This document shows positions 54,387 to 63,217 of a stretch of 64,000 nt of DNA, piece by piece (positions within the stretch are counted from its first letter, which is position 1; each line of letters starts with the position of its first letter). Both the position numbers and the translations under genes were made by a program. The DNA comes from Mogibacterium timidum ATCC 33093 (GTDB taxonomy: Bacteria; Bacillota; Clostridia; Peptostreptococcales; Anaerovoracaceae): contig NZ_JALU01000005.1 in assembly GCF_000525775.1 (NCBI RefSeq), forward strand, positions 59,468-123,467, given 5' to 3'. The notes beneath the pieces are model-generated. The model saw nothing but the letters and a program-made list of their open reading frames with translations, had not been told where the DNA came from and ran no database searches.

Positions 54387-55001
54387 ATGGTGCCAAAGGG
54401 AATATTTATAACGCTTGAGGGACCTGATGGCTCAGGCAAGAGCACGCAGGTTGAAAATATAAAGGAATTTTTTACAAAAGCGGGCAGGGATGTTGTGGTG
54501 TCCCGAGAACCTGGAGGTACTCCGATAAGCGAGAAGCTTCGCGGCATAGTGTTGGATGCGGATCATTCGGAGATGGACGATGTCACCGAGATGTTCATCT
54601 ATGCAGCGGCGAGGGCTCAGCATGTAGCAGAGAAGATAAAGCCGGCACTGGAGAGCGGAGCGGTTGTGGTTTGCGACAGGTTTGTGGATTCAAGTATCGC
54701 TTATCAGGGCTACGGCAGAGGCCTTGGAGATCAGGTTGAAGAGGTCAACAGATATGCGACGAGCGGACTTGAGCCGAATGTGACGTTTTTCATGGATTTA
54801 GATCCGGAGATTGGTAGATCTAGGATAGGCAAAGACGTGCGGGACAGGCTCGAGCAGCAGAAGATGGATTTTCATTATCGCGTATACGAAGGGTACAAAG
54901 CGTTAGCCGCAAAGTATCCGGAGAGGATTATGAGGATTGACGCCGCCAAGACAATAGATGAGATTAAGGCAGAGATAGAGACTAAGCTGTCAAGCCTATA
55001 G
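54387..55001 (+). CDS. tmk: Thymidylate kinase
   Basis: 204 residues: P-loop LEGPDGSGKSTQ, VVVSREPGGTPISEKLR (DR/ERP motif), CDRFVDSSIAYQGYGRGLG and the LID segment RIGKDVRDRLEQQ. It phosphorylates dTMP to dTDP. Next to holB, ricT and a tRNA methyltransferase, as in the Bacillus subtilis tmk-holB-yaaT-yabB region. AAGGTGGTG precedes the ATG. Confidence 0.97.
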   Translation: MVPKGIFITLEGPDGSGKSTQVENIKEFFTKAGRDVVVSREPGGTPISEKLRGIVLDADHSEMDDVTEMFIYAAARAQHVAEKIKPALESGAVVVCDRFVDSSIAYQGYGRGLGDQVEEVNRYATSGLEPNVTFFMDLDPEIGRSRIGKDVRDRLEQQKMDFHYRVYEGYKALAAKYPERIMRIDAAKTIDEIKAEIETKLSSL

Positions 55002-55012
55002 CGGAGGGATTG

Positions 55013-55771
55013 ATGACACAGGAATATGCGCATGCATATATATTAGAGGGGAAGAGCGGCGAGACCAGAGACGAATACATCCGCAGCTTTGCCGGTAATA
55101 TCATCTGTCCCAACGCCGATGAATTCGGTCATGCGTGCGGCAGATGCCCGGCATGCGTCAGGGTCAGAAGCGGAACTCACGAGGATTTATTCTACATGAA
55201 TCAGAGCGGCAAGGATATGTACAGGGTCGAGGATGCCGCTGACATGATGGAACGACTCAGCATGAGACCCTATGGCGAGCATAACGTCGGAGTTGTTGAC
55301 AATGCGGAAAGGCTTAGCGAGATAGTGCAAAACAAGCTTCTCAAGACCTTGGAGGAACCGTATCCGGGCACAGTGATTATACTGGCAACGGATAACCGCG
55401 AGTCGCTGCTTCCGACTGTCAGATCCAGGTGCGTCATAAAGCACGTATTTTCAGATGGTGAAGAGGCGGAAGACAGAGTAAATATACAGTCGTTGCTGTC
55501 ATCGTGGAACAGCAAGACCTATTTCTTCAAGGTTCGTGAGCTTATCAAGAAGGATTTAAACGGCAACGAGGATGCTTTGGCCTTTCTCGATGTGCTTGAG
55601 ACGGATTTGCACGATAGATTGATAGGAGCCGGAGCACTGCCGCAGGATGCCGTCAGGCTGCTGAATGAGATAGATGAGGTCGAGCAGACTAGGATCAATA
55701 TCAAGCGCGGCATGAATCCTGACTACGCGCTGGAAGCACTGTTCCTGACAACAAGTCACGGGCAGCCGTAG
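55013..55771 (+). CDS. holB: DNA polymerase III delta' subunit
   Basis: 252 residues. Clamp-loader features: a degenerate P-loop (ILEGKSGETRDEY), a four-Cys zinc module (ICPNADEFGHACGRCPACVR), NVGVVDNAERLSEIVQNKLL, KTLEEPYPGTVIILATDN and the sensor TVRSRCVIKHV. Loss of a working Walker A is normal for delta'. The protein is shorter than most (about 300), with a reduced C-terminal collar domain. ATG 55013 with GGAGGGATTG upstream, 11 bp after tmk. A 21-bp repeat begins at its final codons. Confidence 0.88.
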   Translation: MTQEYAHAYILEGKSGETRDEYIRSFAGNIICPNADEFGHACGRCPACVRVRSGTHEDLFYMNQSGKDMYRVEDAADMMERLSMRPYGEHNVGVVDNAERLSEIVQNKLLKTLEEPYPGTVIILATDNRESLLPTVRSRCVIKHVFSDGEEAEDRVNIQSLLSSWNSKTYFFKVRELIKKDLNGNEDALAFLDVLETDLHDRLIGAGALPQDAVRLLNEIDEVEQTRINIKRGMNPDYALEALFLTTSHGQP

Positions 55772-55859
55772 CGGTAAGCGCCTGAGATAAGAAGCAGCTC
55801 CCAGACTCCCAAAAGAGAGAAAAGATAAACACAGGTATCCGTAGCGGTAAGCGCCTGAG
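55766..55859 (+). repeat. Direct repeat starting at the holB stop codon
   Basis: CCGTAGCGGTAAGCGCCTGA (G) at 55766-55786, which includes the last codon and stop of holB, recurs exactly at 55839-55859, 73 bp later. Confidence 0.8.
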
Positions 55860-55993
55860 CTGTGAATCAAGGCAGCTAACAGCTTAGAGACACGTGTGTG
55901 GTATATGATGCGATTAATTTTTTTCAACAGTAAACATGGCGAATACCGTATATTCGATTGCAATAAATAGTAGAAAAGGGGAAGTACAGATAG

Positions 55994-56911
55994 ATGGTAG
56001 AAATCATAGGTGTAGGCTTCATGAAAGCCGGCAAAACATACTACTTCGATCCGGCCGGAGTGAGCTACGAGCTCGGCGAGCTGGTAATAGTTGAGACGGC
56101 CAGGGGCATGGAGCTTGGACACGTTTCGATAGCCAACTGCGAGATAGAAGAGAGTGAGCTGGTGGCTCCGCTCAAAGGCGTAGAACGCAAGGCAAGCACT
56201 GAGGATTTGCAGAGATACAAGGATAATCTTGCCCGACGAGATGCTGCGATGAAGGTGTGCGAGGAGAAAATCCTTCAGCACAAGCTGGACATGAAGCTGG
56301 TGGATGCGGAATTCACGATCGATGGATCCAAGGTAATTTTCTATTTCTCGGCAGATGGCAGGATTGACTTTAGAGGCTTGGTCAAGGATCTCGCTTCTCA
56401 TTTCAGGGTGAGGATAGAGCTTCGCCAAATAGGCGTTCGTGATGAGGCGAAGATGCTCGGCGGCATCGGTATATGCGGCAGACCGCTGTGCTGCAGCAAG
56501 TGGCTAAATGACTTTCAGCCGGTTTCGATCAAGATGGCCAAGCAGCAAAACCTATCTCTGAATCCGGCCAAGATATCCGGAACCTGCGGCAGACTGATGT
56601 GTTGTCTTAACTTCGAGAATAAGACCTATCAGGAACTTCGCAAGGGTATGCCTAACGAGGGGGAGCGCATCGACACGCCGGACGGGATAGCCAAGGTGGT
56701 GAACGTAGACCTGTTTAACAGCAAGGTAATTGCAAGGTTGATTGTCGAGGACAAGGAGACCGGCGAGGATACGCTGGGACCTGATTATAATATCTATTTC
56801 AAGAAAGAGATTAAGCGTATCGATAAGAAGCATTACAACAGGAAAAAGGATGAGTTCAGCGATCTGGATGCAGAGACATTAAGGGAGATCAAAGAGTTGA
56901 CTCGCGATTAG
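55994..56911 (+). CDS. ricT: RicT/YaaT family PSP1-domain protein
   Basis: 305 residues with the PSP1 domain: YELGELVIVETARGMELGHV, FTIDGSKVIFYFSADGRIDF, LRQIGVRDEAKMLGGIGICG, RPLCCSKWL and SGTCGRLMCCLNFE. The cysteine clusters correspond to the Fe-S ligands of RicT, which with RicA/RicF activates RNase Y-dependent mRNA maturation and phosphorelay in Bacillus. RicA/RicF are not in the window. GAAAAGGGG precedes ATG 55994. Confidence 0.92.
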   Translation: MVEIIGVGFMKAGKTYYFDPAGVSYELGELVIVETARGMELGHVSIANCEIEESELVAPLKGVERKASTEDLQRYKDNLARRDAAMKVCEEKILQHKLDMKLVDAEFTIDGSKVIFYFSADGRIDFRGLVKDLASHFRVRIELRQIGVRDEAKMLGGIGICGRPLCCSKWLNDFQPVSIKMAKQQNLSLNPAKISGTCGRLMCCLNFENKTYQELRKGMPNEGERIDTPDGIAKVVNVDLFNSKVIARLIVEDKETGEDTLGPDYNIYFKKEIKRIDKKHYNRKKDEFSDLDAETLREIKELTRD

Positions 56912-57050
56912 TCGGCGAGTTCAATGGAAATATTCCGGGCATGGCAGCTCCGGTTCTGAGCCTGTCGTAGTATAATTCGGCCTGCTGATTATCGATTAGA
57001 TAGTCTCGCTTAAGAGCAGCGTGCCGTATCAAGGAATTGACTGGAGGAAG

Positions 57051-57806
57051 ATGGATAATAGAGAAGAGCGCATTGATGAAATAGGGATGGGCGACTTCAA
57101 GGTAATTCAAGGTGACGGCTTCAGCTATGGAGTTGACGCTGTGCTTCTCGCAGCCTTTGCCAGCGGCGAGACCGGCGCGAAGCCTATCAGGAGTAGAAGC
57201 CCGGCGCGCATAGCCGATCTCGGCACGGGGAATGGCGTCGTTCCTTTTATTCTGGCGCACAAGCTCCCTCTTGCTCAGATTGTAGGTATCGAGAAGAATC
57301 GGGTCTCGCTGGATAGGGCGATACGAGGCCGAGAAATAAACAATTTGAATGATCGAATCAGCTTTGTGCTTTCCGACGTTGCAGTCGCAGGATCGGAGCT
57401 CTGCAGAAAGGCGGATGCAGTCGTCTCCAACCCGCCGTACTTCAGACGCGGTGCGGGAATACCAAATGATGATAATGCAAAATTCATAGCCCGACATGAG
57501 ACGACAGCCGATATTTTTGATTTTGCAGGCTGTGCCGGTCGGATGCTGAAGTCCGGCGGCGACTTCTATCTGATCCACAGACCATCGCGCCTGCCGGACA
57601 TCAGCGAAGCCTTGCGAGCAGCAGCGCTAGAGCCCAAGGAACTGCAGCTCGTCGTTCCGAGCAGTGGAGAACCTGCCAACCTGGTTCTCATACATGCCGT
57701 CAAGGGCGCAAAGCCGGAGCTCAGGATGCTCCCCGAAATAGCAGTGTATAGCGCTGACGGCAAGGCTTACACAGATATAATCAAACGAATATATGAGCGC
57801 AAGTAG
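57051..57806 (+). CDS. tRNA1(Val) A37 N6-methyltransferase-like (TrmN6/YabB)
   Basis: 251 residues of a Rossmann SAM methyltransferase: FSYGVDAVLLAAFA, IADLGTGNGVVPFIL (SAM loop), IVGIEKNR, and the catalytic VVSNPPYFRRG. It matches the TrmN6/YabB family that follows yaaT in Firmicutes. It would methylate the N6 of an adenine in tRNA. GGAGGAAG before ATG 57051 sets the start; a GTG at 57021 is possible. Confidence 0.9.
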   Translation: MDNREERIDEIGMGDFKVIQGDGFSYGVDAVLLAAFASGETGAKPIRSRSPARIADLGTGNGVVPFILAHKLPLAQIVGIEKNRVSLDRAIRGREINNLNDRISFVLSDVAVAGSELCRKADAVVSNPPYFRRGAGIPNDDNAKFIARHETTADIFDFAGCAGRMLKSGGDFYLIHRPSRLPDISEALRAAALEPKELQLVVPSSGEPANLVLIHAVKGAKPELRMLPEIAVYSADGKAYTDIIKRIYERK

Positions 57807-57823
57807 CTCGCCGATAATCTAAG

Positions 57824-57855
57824 CCGGGTCGGACTTTGGCGACAGGCCGGACCCG
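57824..57855 (+). terminator. Hairpin after the methyltransferase gene
   Basis: CGGGTC-GG and CCGGACCCG arms separated by about 14 nt with one bulged C. GTTAG follows rather than a strong T-run. Confidence 0.4.
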
Positions 57856-57990
57856 TTAGCGTGAATCTTCGAGGCGAATGTATAGATTGTGATATGCTTT
57901 GACAGTGCGCTTATTACATCCGGAATACGATTGAACATACAATTTGCCTAAGGTATAATCTAATTACTATTCACATGGTAGAAGGAGGGA

Positions 57991-58392
57991 ATGATGAGAG
58001 TCTCATTAGATATCAAGCAGGTGGCAATAATGCTGGTGCTGATTGCCCTGTTCATCCTCATAGTTTTTTTGATTAGACTGGCGTTCAAGCTGATTGATAC
58101 GCTTAGGCGCGTGGATGATTTGCTGGCGGATACCAAGAGGATGACAACTATCGCAGCCGCGAGAACTGAACAGGTAGACGAGCAGATTGATCGTGCGATC
58201 GAGATGTTTACGAATGTTGGCGATAAGATTAACGAGAATCGCTCTATCATCAAGACTGCAGGCAACGTCGGAACAGCTGCGGGTGCGCTCAGGTCATTTA
58301 GAAAGAAGTCTAAAAAGCGTGCTAACAGATATGAGACGAGCGGGATGGATTACGAACGTCCTAACAGGATTCGCAGAAGACGTTTCAGATAG
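57991..58392 (+). CDS. Membrane-anchored coiled-coil protein (DUF948-like)
   Basis: 133 residues: an N-terminal transmembrane helix (VAIMLVLIALFILIVFLIRL), a helical region with heptad-like spacing (DTLRRVDDLLADTKRMTTIA to AIEMFTNVGDKINEN) and a strongly basic tail ending RRRRFR. Layout recalls DUF948-type envelope proteins, but the family call is weak. GAAGGAGGG precedes ATG 57991. It stands between the ricT group and murA, so a cell-envelope role is plausible. Confidence 0.65.
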   Translation: MMRVSLDIKQVAIMLVLIALFILIVFLIRLAFKLIDTLRRVDDLLADTKRMTTIAAARTEQVDEQIDRAIEMFTNVGDKINENRSIIKTAGNVGTAAGALRSFRKKSKKRANRYETSGMDYERPNRIRRRRFR

Positions 58393-58416
58393 CGATTAAC
58401 ATAAGAACTTTATCGA

Positions 58417-58438
58417 AGAGATGCTTAACGGCATCTCT
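58417..58438 (+). promoter_or_regulatory. Small hairpin in the murA leader
   Basis: AGAGATGC and GCATCTCT pair perfectly (8 bp) around TTAACG, 27 nt before the murA start and 25 nt after the previous stop. It has no T-run, so it is more likely a leader structure than a terminator. Confidence 0.4.
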
Positions 58439-58464
58439 ATCTATATGTGCAAGGAGAAATTTCA

Positions 58465-59748
58465 GTGGCAAAGATACTAGTTAACAATAGCGGCCCGTTA
58501 CACGGTGAGGTTAAAATCAGCGGTGCCAAGAATGCGGTGCTCCCGCTCATGGCGGCAACGCTCTTGACACCTTCCGACTGCGTGATAGATGATGTTCCCG
58601 ACCTATCAGATGTAAAGGTGATGTGGAAAATGCTCGAAAGCTTCGGAGCTACTGTCGCGATGTCAGAGCAGGGCAGGTTGTCCGTAAGCGCAGCACAGAT
58701 AACGACTGTAGAGGGCGACGCCGAGCTAGTGTCTCAGATGAGGGCTTCGACAATGGCGATGGGACCGCTTCTTGCCAGATGCGGTAAGGTGGTTATGCCG
58801 CTTCCCGGAGGCTGCACTATCGGTAAGAGACCGATAGACCTTCACCTCAAGGGGTTTAGAGCTCTCGGTGTTAAGGTTACAGAGGATATTGATAATTCCT
58901 GTATCATCCTCGAAGCGCCTGCTGACGGACTGGTTGGAGACGCTATTTATCTGGATTTTCCAAGCGTCGGGGCGACAGAGAACATACTCATGGCAGCTGC
59001 GCTGGCCAAAGGACCTACGATTCTCGAGAACGCAGCTAAGGAACCGGAGATTGTAGATCTCGCAAACATGCTCAACAAGATGGGAGCTAAGATCAAGGGT
59101 GCCGGCACTGATACCATTAGAGTTACGGGTGTTGAGAGCTTGTCCGGCGCGATTCATACCGTAATACCGGATAGGATCGAGTGCGGCACATTCATGTTGG
59201 CGGCCGCTATCACCAGGGGCAGAGTTCTCGTCAGGAACGGCATCCCCGGCCATGTCAGACCTATAATCGCCAAGCTCAAGGAGTGCGGCGTCAAGGTTAC
59301 AATCGAGGACGAGGGAATACTCGTCGATGCGACAGAAGGTGAGCTGGTAGCAACGGATATCAAGACATTGCCATATCCCGGATTCCCGACGGATATACAG
59401 TCGCCGTTTATGGCTTTTCTGACGACAGTCGAGGGGACGAGTGTCGTTAGAGAGACAGTTTTTGAAAACAGATTCATGCACGTCGTTGAGCTTAACCGCA
59501 TGGGAGCCGATATTTCTGCGGACAACAGCAGAGAGGCTACGATCCCGGGTGGCAAGCAGCTGCACGGAGCCAAGGTCAGATCTACAGATCTCCGTGCCGG
59601 CGCAGCCATGGTACTGGCCGGACTTGTGGCATCGGGCACTACAGAGGTCAGTGAGATTTTTCACATTGAGAGGGGCTATGAGGACTTTGTAAGCAAATTC
59701 AAGGGTCTCGGTGGAGACCTCATGAGAGTGGAGGAAAACGATGTCTAA
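58465..59748 (+). CDS. murA: UDP-N-acetylglucosamine 1-carboxyvinyltransferase
   Basis: A 427-residue EPSP-synthase-fold enzyme for the first step of peptidoglycan synthesis. SGAKNAVLPLMAATLL, the catalytic loop PLPGGCTIGKRPIDLH with Cys117 (the fosfomycin target), GATENILMAAALAKG and RAGAAMVLAGL are all present. GTG 58465 with AAGGAG upstream gives the standard N-terminus MAKILVNNSG. The gene overlaps fbp by 8 bp. Confidence 0.96.
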   Translation: MAKILVNNSGPLHGEVKISGAKNAVLPLMAATLLTPSDCVIDDVPDLSDVKVMWKMLESFGATVAMSEQGRLSVSAAQITTVEGDAELVSQMRASTMAMGPLLARCGKVVMPLPGGCTIGKRPIDLHLKGFRALGVKVTEDIDNSCIILEAPADGLVGDAIYLDFPSVGATENILMAAALAKGPTILENAAKEPEIVDLANMLNKMGAKIKGAGTDTIRVTGVESLSGAIHTVIPDRIECGTFMLAAAITRGRVLVRNGIPGHVRPIIAKLKECGVKVTIEDEGILVDATEGELVATDIKTLPYPGFPTDIQSPFMAFLTTVEGTSVVRETVFENRFMHVVELNRMGADISADNSREATIPGGKQLHGAKVRSTDLRAGAAMVLAGLVASGTTEVSEIFHIERGYEDFVSKFKGLGGDLMRVEENDV

Positions 59749-61720
59749 CAACAAGTATCTTGAGATGCTGGCTCAGAAATACCCTAACCATCGTTCTGTA
59801 AACACTGAGATTGTAAACCTCAGAGCGATTCTCGCCCTTCCCAAGGGAACCGAGTATTTTCTGAGCGATTTGCATGGTGAGTATGACGCGTTTCAGTATT
59901 TCGTGCGAAGTGCTTCCGGAACTATCAAGATGAAGATAGATGAGAACTTCGGAACTATCCTGAGCGCGACTGACCGTGAACAATTGGCGGCACTCATCTA
60001 CGATCCTGTAAATGAACTCAAGAGGCGCGAGGCTGCCGAAGACGATTTCAACGCCTGGTGCTCCTCTGCTATCTACAGGCTCATCATCATCTGCAGGGCG
60101 GTGTCCAACAAGTATACCAGATCCAAGGTTAGAAGGATCCTCCCTGATAACACCGGTTATATCATGGATGAGCTGATGTTTGCGGATGATGATGACAACA
60201 GGCAGAAGTACTATCAGGAAATTATCGATTCTGTAATCGAATTCAGAATCGCCAAAACCTTGATCATAGAGATTGCGAACACGATAAGCGATCTTGCAGT
60301 CGATCACCTGCATATTATAGGAGACATATTTGACAGAGGTCCTAAGCCTCACAAAATTATGGACTTCCTCATGTCTCGCCGAAGCGTAGATATCCAGTGG
60401 GGCAACCACGACATCGTGTGGATGGGCGCTGCCTGCGGTAACAGGCCTTGCATTGCAAATATCGTTCGCATGAATGTCAGCTACAACAATTTCGATATGC
60501 TCGAGTACGGATACGGAATCAACTTGCGTCCGCTAGCAACGCGTGCGCAGCAGATTTACGGAGATGATCCTTGTACGGGTTTCATGCCGCATGTGCTTGA
60601 GAAGAACAGATTTGACCCTATTCCGGAGGAGCTCGCAGCCAAGATGCACAAGATGATAGCTATCATCCAGTTCAAGGTTGAGGGTCAGACGATTATGACG
60701 CATCCGGAGTACAAGCTTGACCACAGGCTGCTGCTTGACAAGATAGACTTTGAAAATGGTACGGTTAATTGCTATGGAGAGACATATCCGATTAAGGATG
60801 TCAACCTTCCTACGATTGACCCGAAGGATCCATATAGGCTCACTCCTGAAGAGGAGCAGGTAATGGTTGCGCTGGAGGCATCCATAGTAAATTCTGCTAA
60901 GCTGCAGGAGCACATCAACTTCCTGTACAGCCACGGCTCGCTGTTTACTACATGCAACGGCAACCTTCTGTTCCACGGATGCATTCCTTTTACCGAGGAC
61001 GGCGATTTTATGGAAGTTACCATCGGCGGCAAGACTAACCACGGTGCAGCACTGATGAAGCAGCTCGATCGCTCGCTTCGCGAGGCGTATTTCAACCCGG
61101 GAGAAGGAGTGGACAAGGCGGATGCTGCAAATATCATGTGGTATCTGTGGCTTGGCCCGGACTCGCCGCTGTTCGGTAAGGACAAGATGACGACGTTTGA
61201 GAGACTGTTCATAGAGGACAAGGCGACACACAAGGAGCACACGGTTCCATATTACAAGCTGATCAATGACAAGGACATCTGTATCAAGATTATCCGCGAT
61301 TTTGACCTGGACCCAACCAAGGGCATCATCCTCAATGGTCACGTGCCGGTCAAGATTAAGGACGGTGAGAGTCCGATCAAGGGTGAAGGCAAGCTGATAG
61401 TTATCGATGGAGGTATTTCCAAGGCTTATCAGAAAACCACCGGAATTGCGGGATACACGTTTATCTTTAACTCGTGGTTCATGGCTCTATCAGAGCACGA
61501 GCCATATCATCCGCTTCAACCGGACGGCACTCAGGAGTTCAATAATCCTAATATCGTGACGACGATGACGCTTCCTGAGCGTATGCTGATAATTGATACC
61601 GATATCGGTAAGCTGCTTCAATCGCAGATTGACGATCTCCTGCAGCTCAATGCGGAGTTCCGCAAGGGCGCGATCAAGGAGGTCTACCCTAAGAGGGGCA
61701 AGTATTACTCTAAAAACTAA
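59741..61720 (+). CDS. fbp: Class III fructose-1,6-bisphosphatase
   Basis: A 659-residue calcineurin-like phosphatase specific to Firmicutes. Metal-binding motifs: YFLSDLHGEYDAFQYF, IIGDIFDRGPKPHKIMDFL and IQWGNHDIVWMGAACG. C-terminal ILNGHVPVK and VIDGGISKAYQKTTG complete the site. It performs the gluconeogenic dephosphorylation of fructose-1,6-bisphosphate, useful to a cell living on amino acids. ATG 59741 lies within the end of murA, after GGAGGAAAA, so translation is coupled. Confidence 0.96.
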   Translation: MSNNKYLEMLAQKYPNHRSVNTEIVNLRAILALPKGTEYFLSDLHGEYDAFQYFVRSASGTIKMKIDENFGTILSATDREQLAALIYDPVNELKRREAAEDDFNAWCSSAIYRLIIICRAVSNKYTRSKVRRILPDNTGYIMDELMFADDDDNRQKYYQEIIDSVIEFRIAKTLIIEIANTISDLAVDHLHIIGDIFDRGPKPHKIMDFLMSRRSVDIQWGNHDIVWMGAACGNRPCIANIVRMNVSYNNFDMLEYGYGINLRPLATRAQQIYGDDPCTGFMPHVLEKNRFDPIPEELAAKMHKMIAIIQFKVEGQTIMTHPEYKLDHRLLLDKIDFENGTVNCYGETYPIKDVNLPTIDPKDPYRLTPEEEQVMVALEASIVNSAKLQEHINFLYSHGSLFTTCNGNLLFHGCIPFTEDGDFMEVTIGGKTNHGAALMKQLDRSLREAYFNPGEGVDKADAANIMWYLWLGPDSPLFGKDKMTTFERLFIEDKATHKEHTVPYYKLINDKDICIKIIRDFDLDPTKGIILNGHVPVKIKDGESPIKGEGKLIVIDGGISKAYQKTTGIAGYTFIFNSWFMALSEHEPYHPLQPDGTQEFNNPNIVTTMTLPERMLIIDTDIGKLLQSQIDDLLQLNAEFRKGAIKEVYPKRGKYYSKN

Positions 61721-61743
61721 CTGACACACAAGGAGGTGCTAAA

Positions 61744-61848
61744 ATGATTCGGATAATCAGCATTGTGCTAGGTGGATTTTTATTCGCACTCTGTATATAC
61801 TATTTCATACTGGTATACAAGAATAACAGGAGAAACAGACCGAGATGA
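61744..61848 (+). CDS. 34-residue membrane peptide, coupled to the SDR gene
   Basis: ATG 61744 follows a near-perfect AAGGAGGTG. The product is one hydrophobic helix (IISIVLGGFLFALCIYYFIL) with a basic tail (YKNNRRNRPR). Its stop overlaps the next ATG as ATGA (61845-61848), a sign of real translation. Too short for routine calling. Function unknown. Confidence 0.7.
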   Translation: MIRIISIVLGGFLFALCIYYFILVYKNNRRNRPR

Positions 61849-62678
61849 ACACGCAGATAATCGATATTCCAAATAAAAAGTCCGCTAGCTGCGTCGGCGG
61901 ACTTGCGTGTATAACCGGAGCCAGCTCGGGCATTGGTGCGGAATTCGCACGTCAGCTAGCTGTTGAAGGCTATTCACTGATCCTCGTTGCCAGGCGTGAG
62001 GACAGGCTTGTAGACCTAGCTCGTGAGATCGCAAGCGACTATCATGTGACATGCGAGTGTATAACGGCCGATCTCTCTGAACTTCAGGAGTGTGATGCAC
62101 TCGTTCAACACCTGCAGACACAGACTGATACGTCAATCGATGTGCTTATCAACAATGCCGGCTTCGGAGCGGTTGGCAGGTTCGACAAGAGCGATATTTC
62201 CAATGACCTCAAGATGATCGATGTCAACGTCAAAGCTCTCCACTACATAGCGCACCAGATGATGCCGTGTTTCATCGCTCGTGACCACGGACACATCATC
62301 AACGTGGGTTCCGTGGCAGGTTTGATGCCGGGCGGTCCATTCATGGCGACATACTATGCAACTAAGTCGTATGTTGTATCACTTACAAATTCGATGGCAG
62401 AAGAACTTAAGCACCTCGGTAGCCATGTGCAGGCACACGCTCTGTGTCCCGGCCCGGTCGACACGGAGTTCAACGATGTTGCAAATGTTAAATTTTCTCT
62501 CCGCGGCATCTCCGCCGGGGAGTGTGTTTCCTATTGTATAGACGAGGCTGATAATGGGACGATAATAATCATCCCGAACCTGATGGTAAGGGTTGGAGTG
62601 AGGCTGTCCGGGCTCATACCTAAGAGGGCAGTGCTCAAGGTGCTGGCACGAAGCCAAAAGAGCAAGTTCGACAAGTAG
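61845..62678 (+). CDS. Short-chain dehydrogenase/reductase
   Basis: 277 residues. NAD(P)-binding TGASSGIGAEFARQL, VLINNAGFGAVG, the catalytic Ser in INVGSVAG and Tyr/Lys in YYATKSYV, then CPGPVDTEFN. Arg-rich ILVARREDRL after the second strand suggests NADPH. It belongs to the DltE/YqjQ-like SDR group; substrate unknown. The C-terminus after the catalytic core (PNLMVRVGVRLSGLIPKRAV) is hydrophobic and basic, possibly membrane-touching, which would fit the peptide encoded just upstream. Confidence 0.9.
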   Translation: MNTQIIDIPNKKSASCVGGLACITGASSGIGAEFARQLAVEGYSLILVARREDRLVDLAREIASDYHVTCECITADLSELQECDALVQHLQTQTDTSIDVLINNAGFGAVGRFDKSDISNDLKMIDVNVKALHYIAHQMMPCFIARDHGHIINVGSVAGLMPGGPFMATYYATKSYVVSLTNSMAEELKHLGSHVQAHALCPGPVDTEFNDVANVKFSLRGISAGECVSYCIDEADNGTIIIIPNLMVRVGVRLSGLIPKRAVLKVLARSQKSKFDK

Positions 62679-62717
62679 TATCAGTGCAGCAAGATGATAC
62701 TGTCTGTTCTCGGGTAT

Positions 62718-62787
62718 CTTAGCTAAGACGCTCTTGGCAATCTTAGCTAAGGACTCTTGCTAAGAACGCTTGACAATCTTAGCTGAG
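62718..62787. repeat. Repeated CTTAGCTAAG palindromes before tRNA-Arg
   Basis: CTTAGCTAAG at 62718-62727 and 62742-62751, CTTAGCTGAG at 62778-62787 and CTTGCTAAG at 62755-62763. The larger unit CTTGRCAATCTTAGCT, containing a TTGACA-like box, is repeated and ends at the actual -35. It may be an operator array or a decaying promoter duplication. Confidence 0.55.
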
Positions 62788-62794
62788 GCTGCCC

Positions 62795-62823
62795 TTGACA
62801 AGGCTGCTATATCATGGTATTCT
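62795..62823 (+). promoter_or_regulatory. Promoter of tRNA-Arg
   Basis: TTGACA (62795-62800), 17-bp spacer, TATTCT (62818-62823), 15 bp before the tRNA 5' end. Confidence 0.75.
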
Positions 62824-62838
62824 AGCAGAGCATTTTGA

Positions 62839-62915
62839 GCGCCTATAGCGCAATTGGATAGAGCGTCACACTACGAATGTGAAGGTTCGGGGTTCGAGTC
62901 CCTGTGGGCGCACCA
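62839..62915 (+). tRNA. tRNA-Arg (anticodon ACG), CCA encoded
   Basis: 77 nt. Acceptor GCGCCTA pairs with TGGGCGC, followed by discriminator A and encoded CCA. The D-arm has AATTGGAT. The anticodon arm CACAC-TACGAAT-GTG carries ACG (read as inosine-CG), and the T-arm is GGGGTTCGAGTCCC. It decodes CGN arginine codons. Confidence 0.95.
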
Positions 62916-62922
62916 AAAGAAG

Positions 62923-62971
62923 AAGCCTTGAAAAGTCTGCAATTGCGGGTTTTTAGAAGGCTTTTTTATTT
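62923..62971 (+). terminator. tRNA-Arg terminator
   Basis: AAGCCTT (62923-62929) pairs with AAGGCTT (62957-62963) around a partly structured loop, followed by TTTTATTTT. Confidence 0.65.
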
Positions 62972-63217
62972 TATCAACTGACGACAATAACGATTCTGTT
63001 GGTCTAATTTTGTATGGTCAAATAAGTTTGTGTCGTAACCGTATTTATAACCTATCTGTCTCTTATTTGACTATAGAATATTTCAATGATACAACATCAA
63101 TAATAGAACGTACTCAGATAGACTTTTTCTATAGATATTCCTATTGTTATAGCAGTACCAAGATGATAACCTCAATATCAAATATAAAAATAATTAGATA
63201 TATGGAGGTATATTGCA

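Noticed and set aside
58726..59754. A 342-codon minus-strand frame opposite murA
   Set aside because: Low-complexity antisense shadow of a conserved gene; no motif or start signal.
60533..61342. A 269-codon minus-strand frame opposite fbp
   Set aside because: Antisense shadow of a gene with intact catalytic motifs on the plus strand.
62718..62787. CRISPR array before tRNA-Arg
   Set aside because: The repeats are 10 bp, unevenly spaced and there are no unique spacers of regular length; no cas gene is present in the window.
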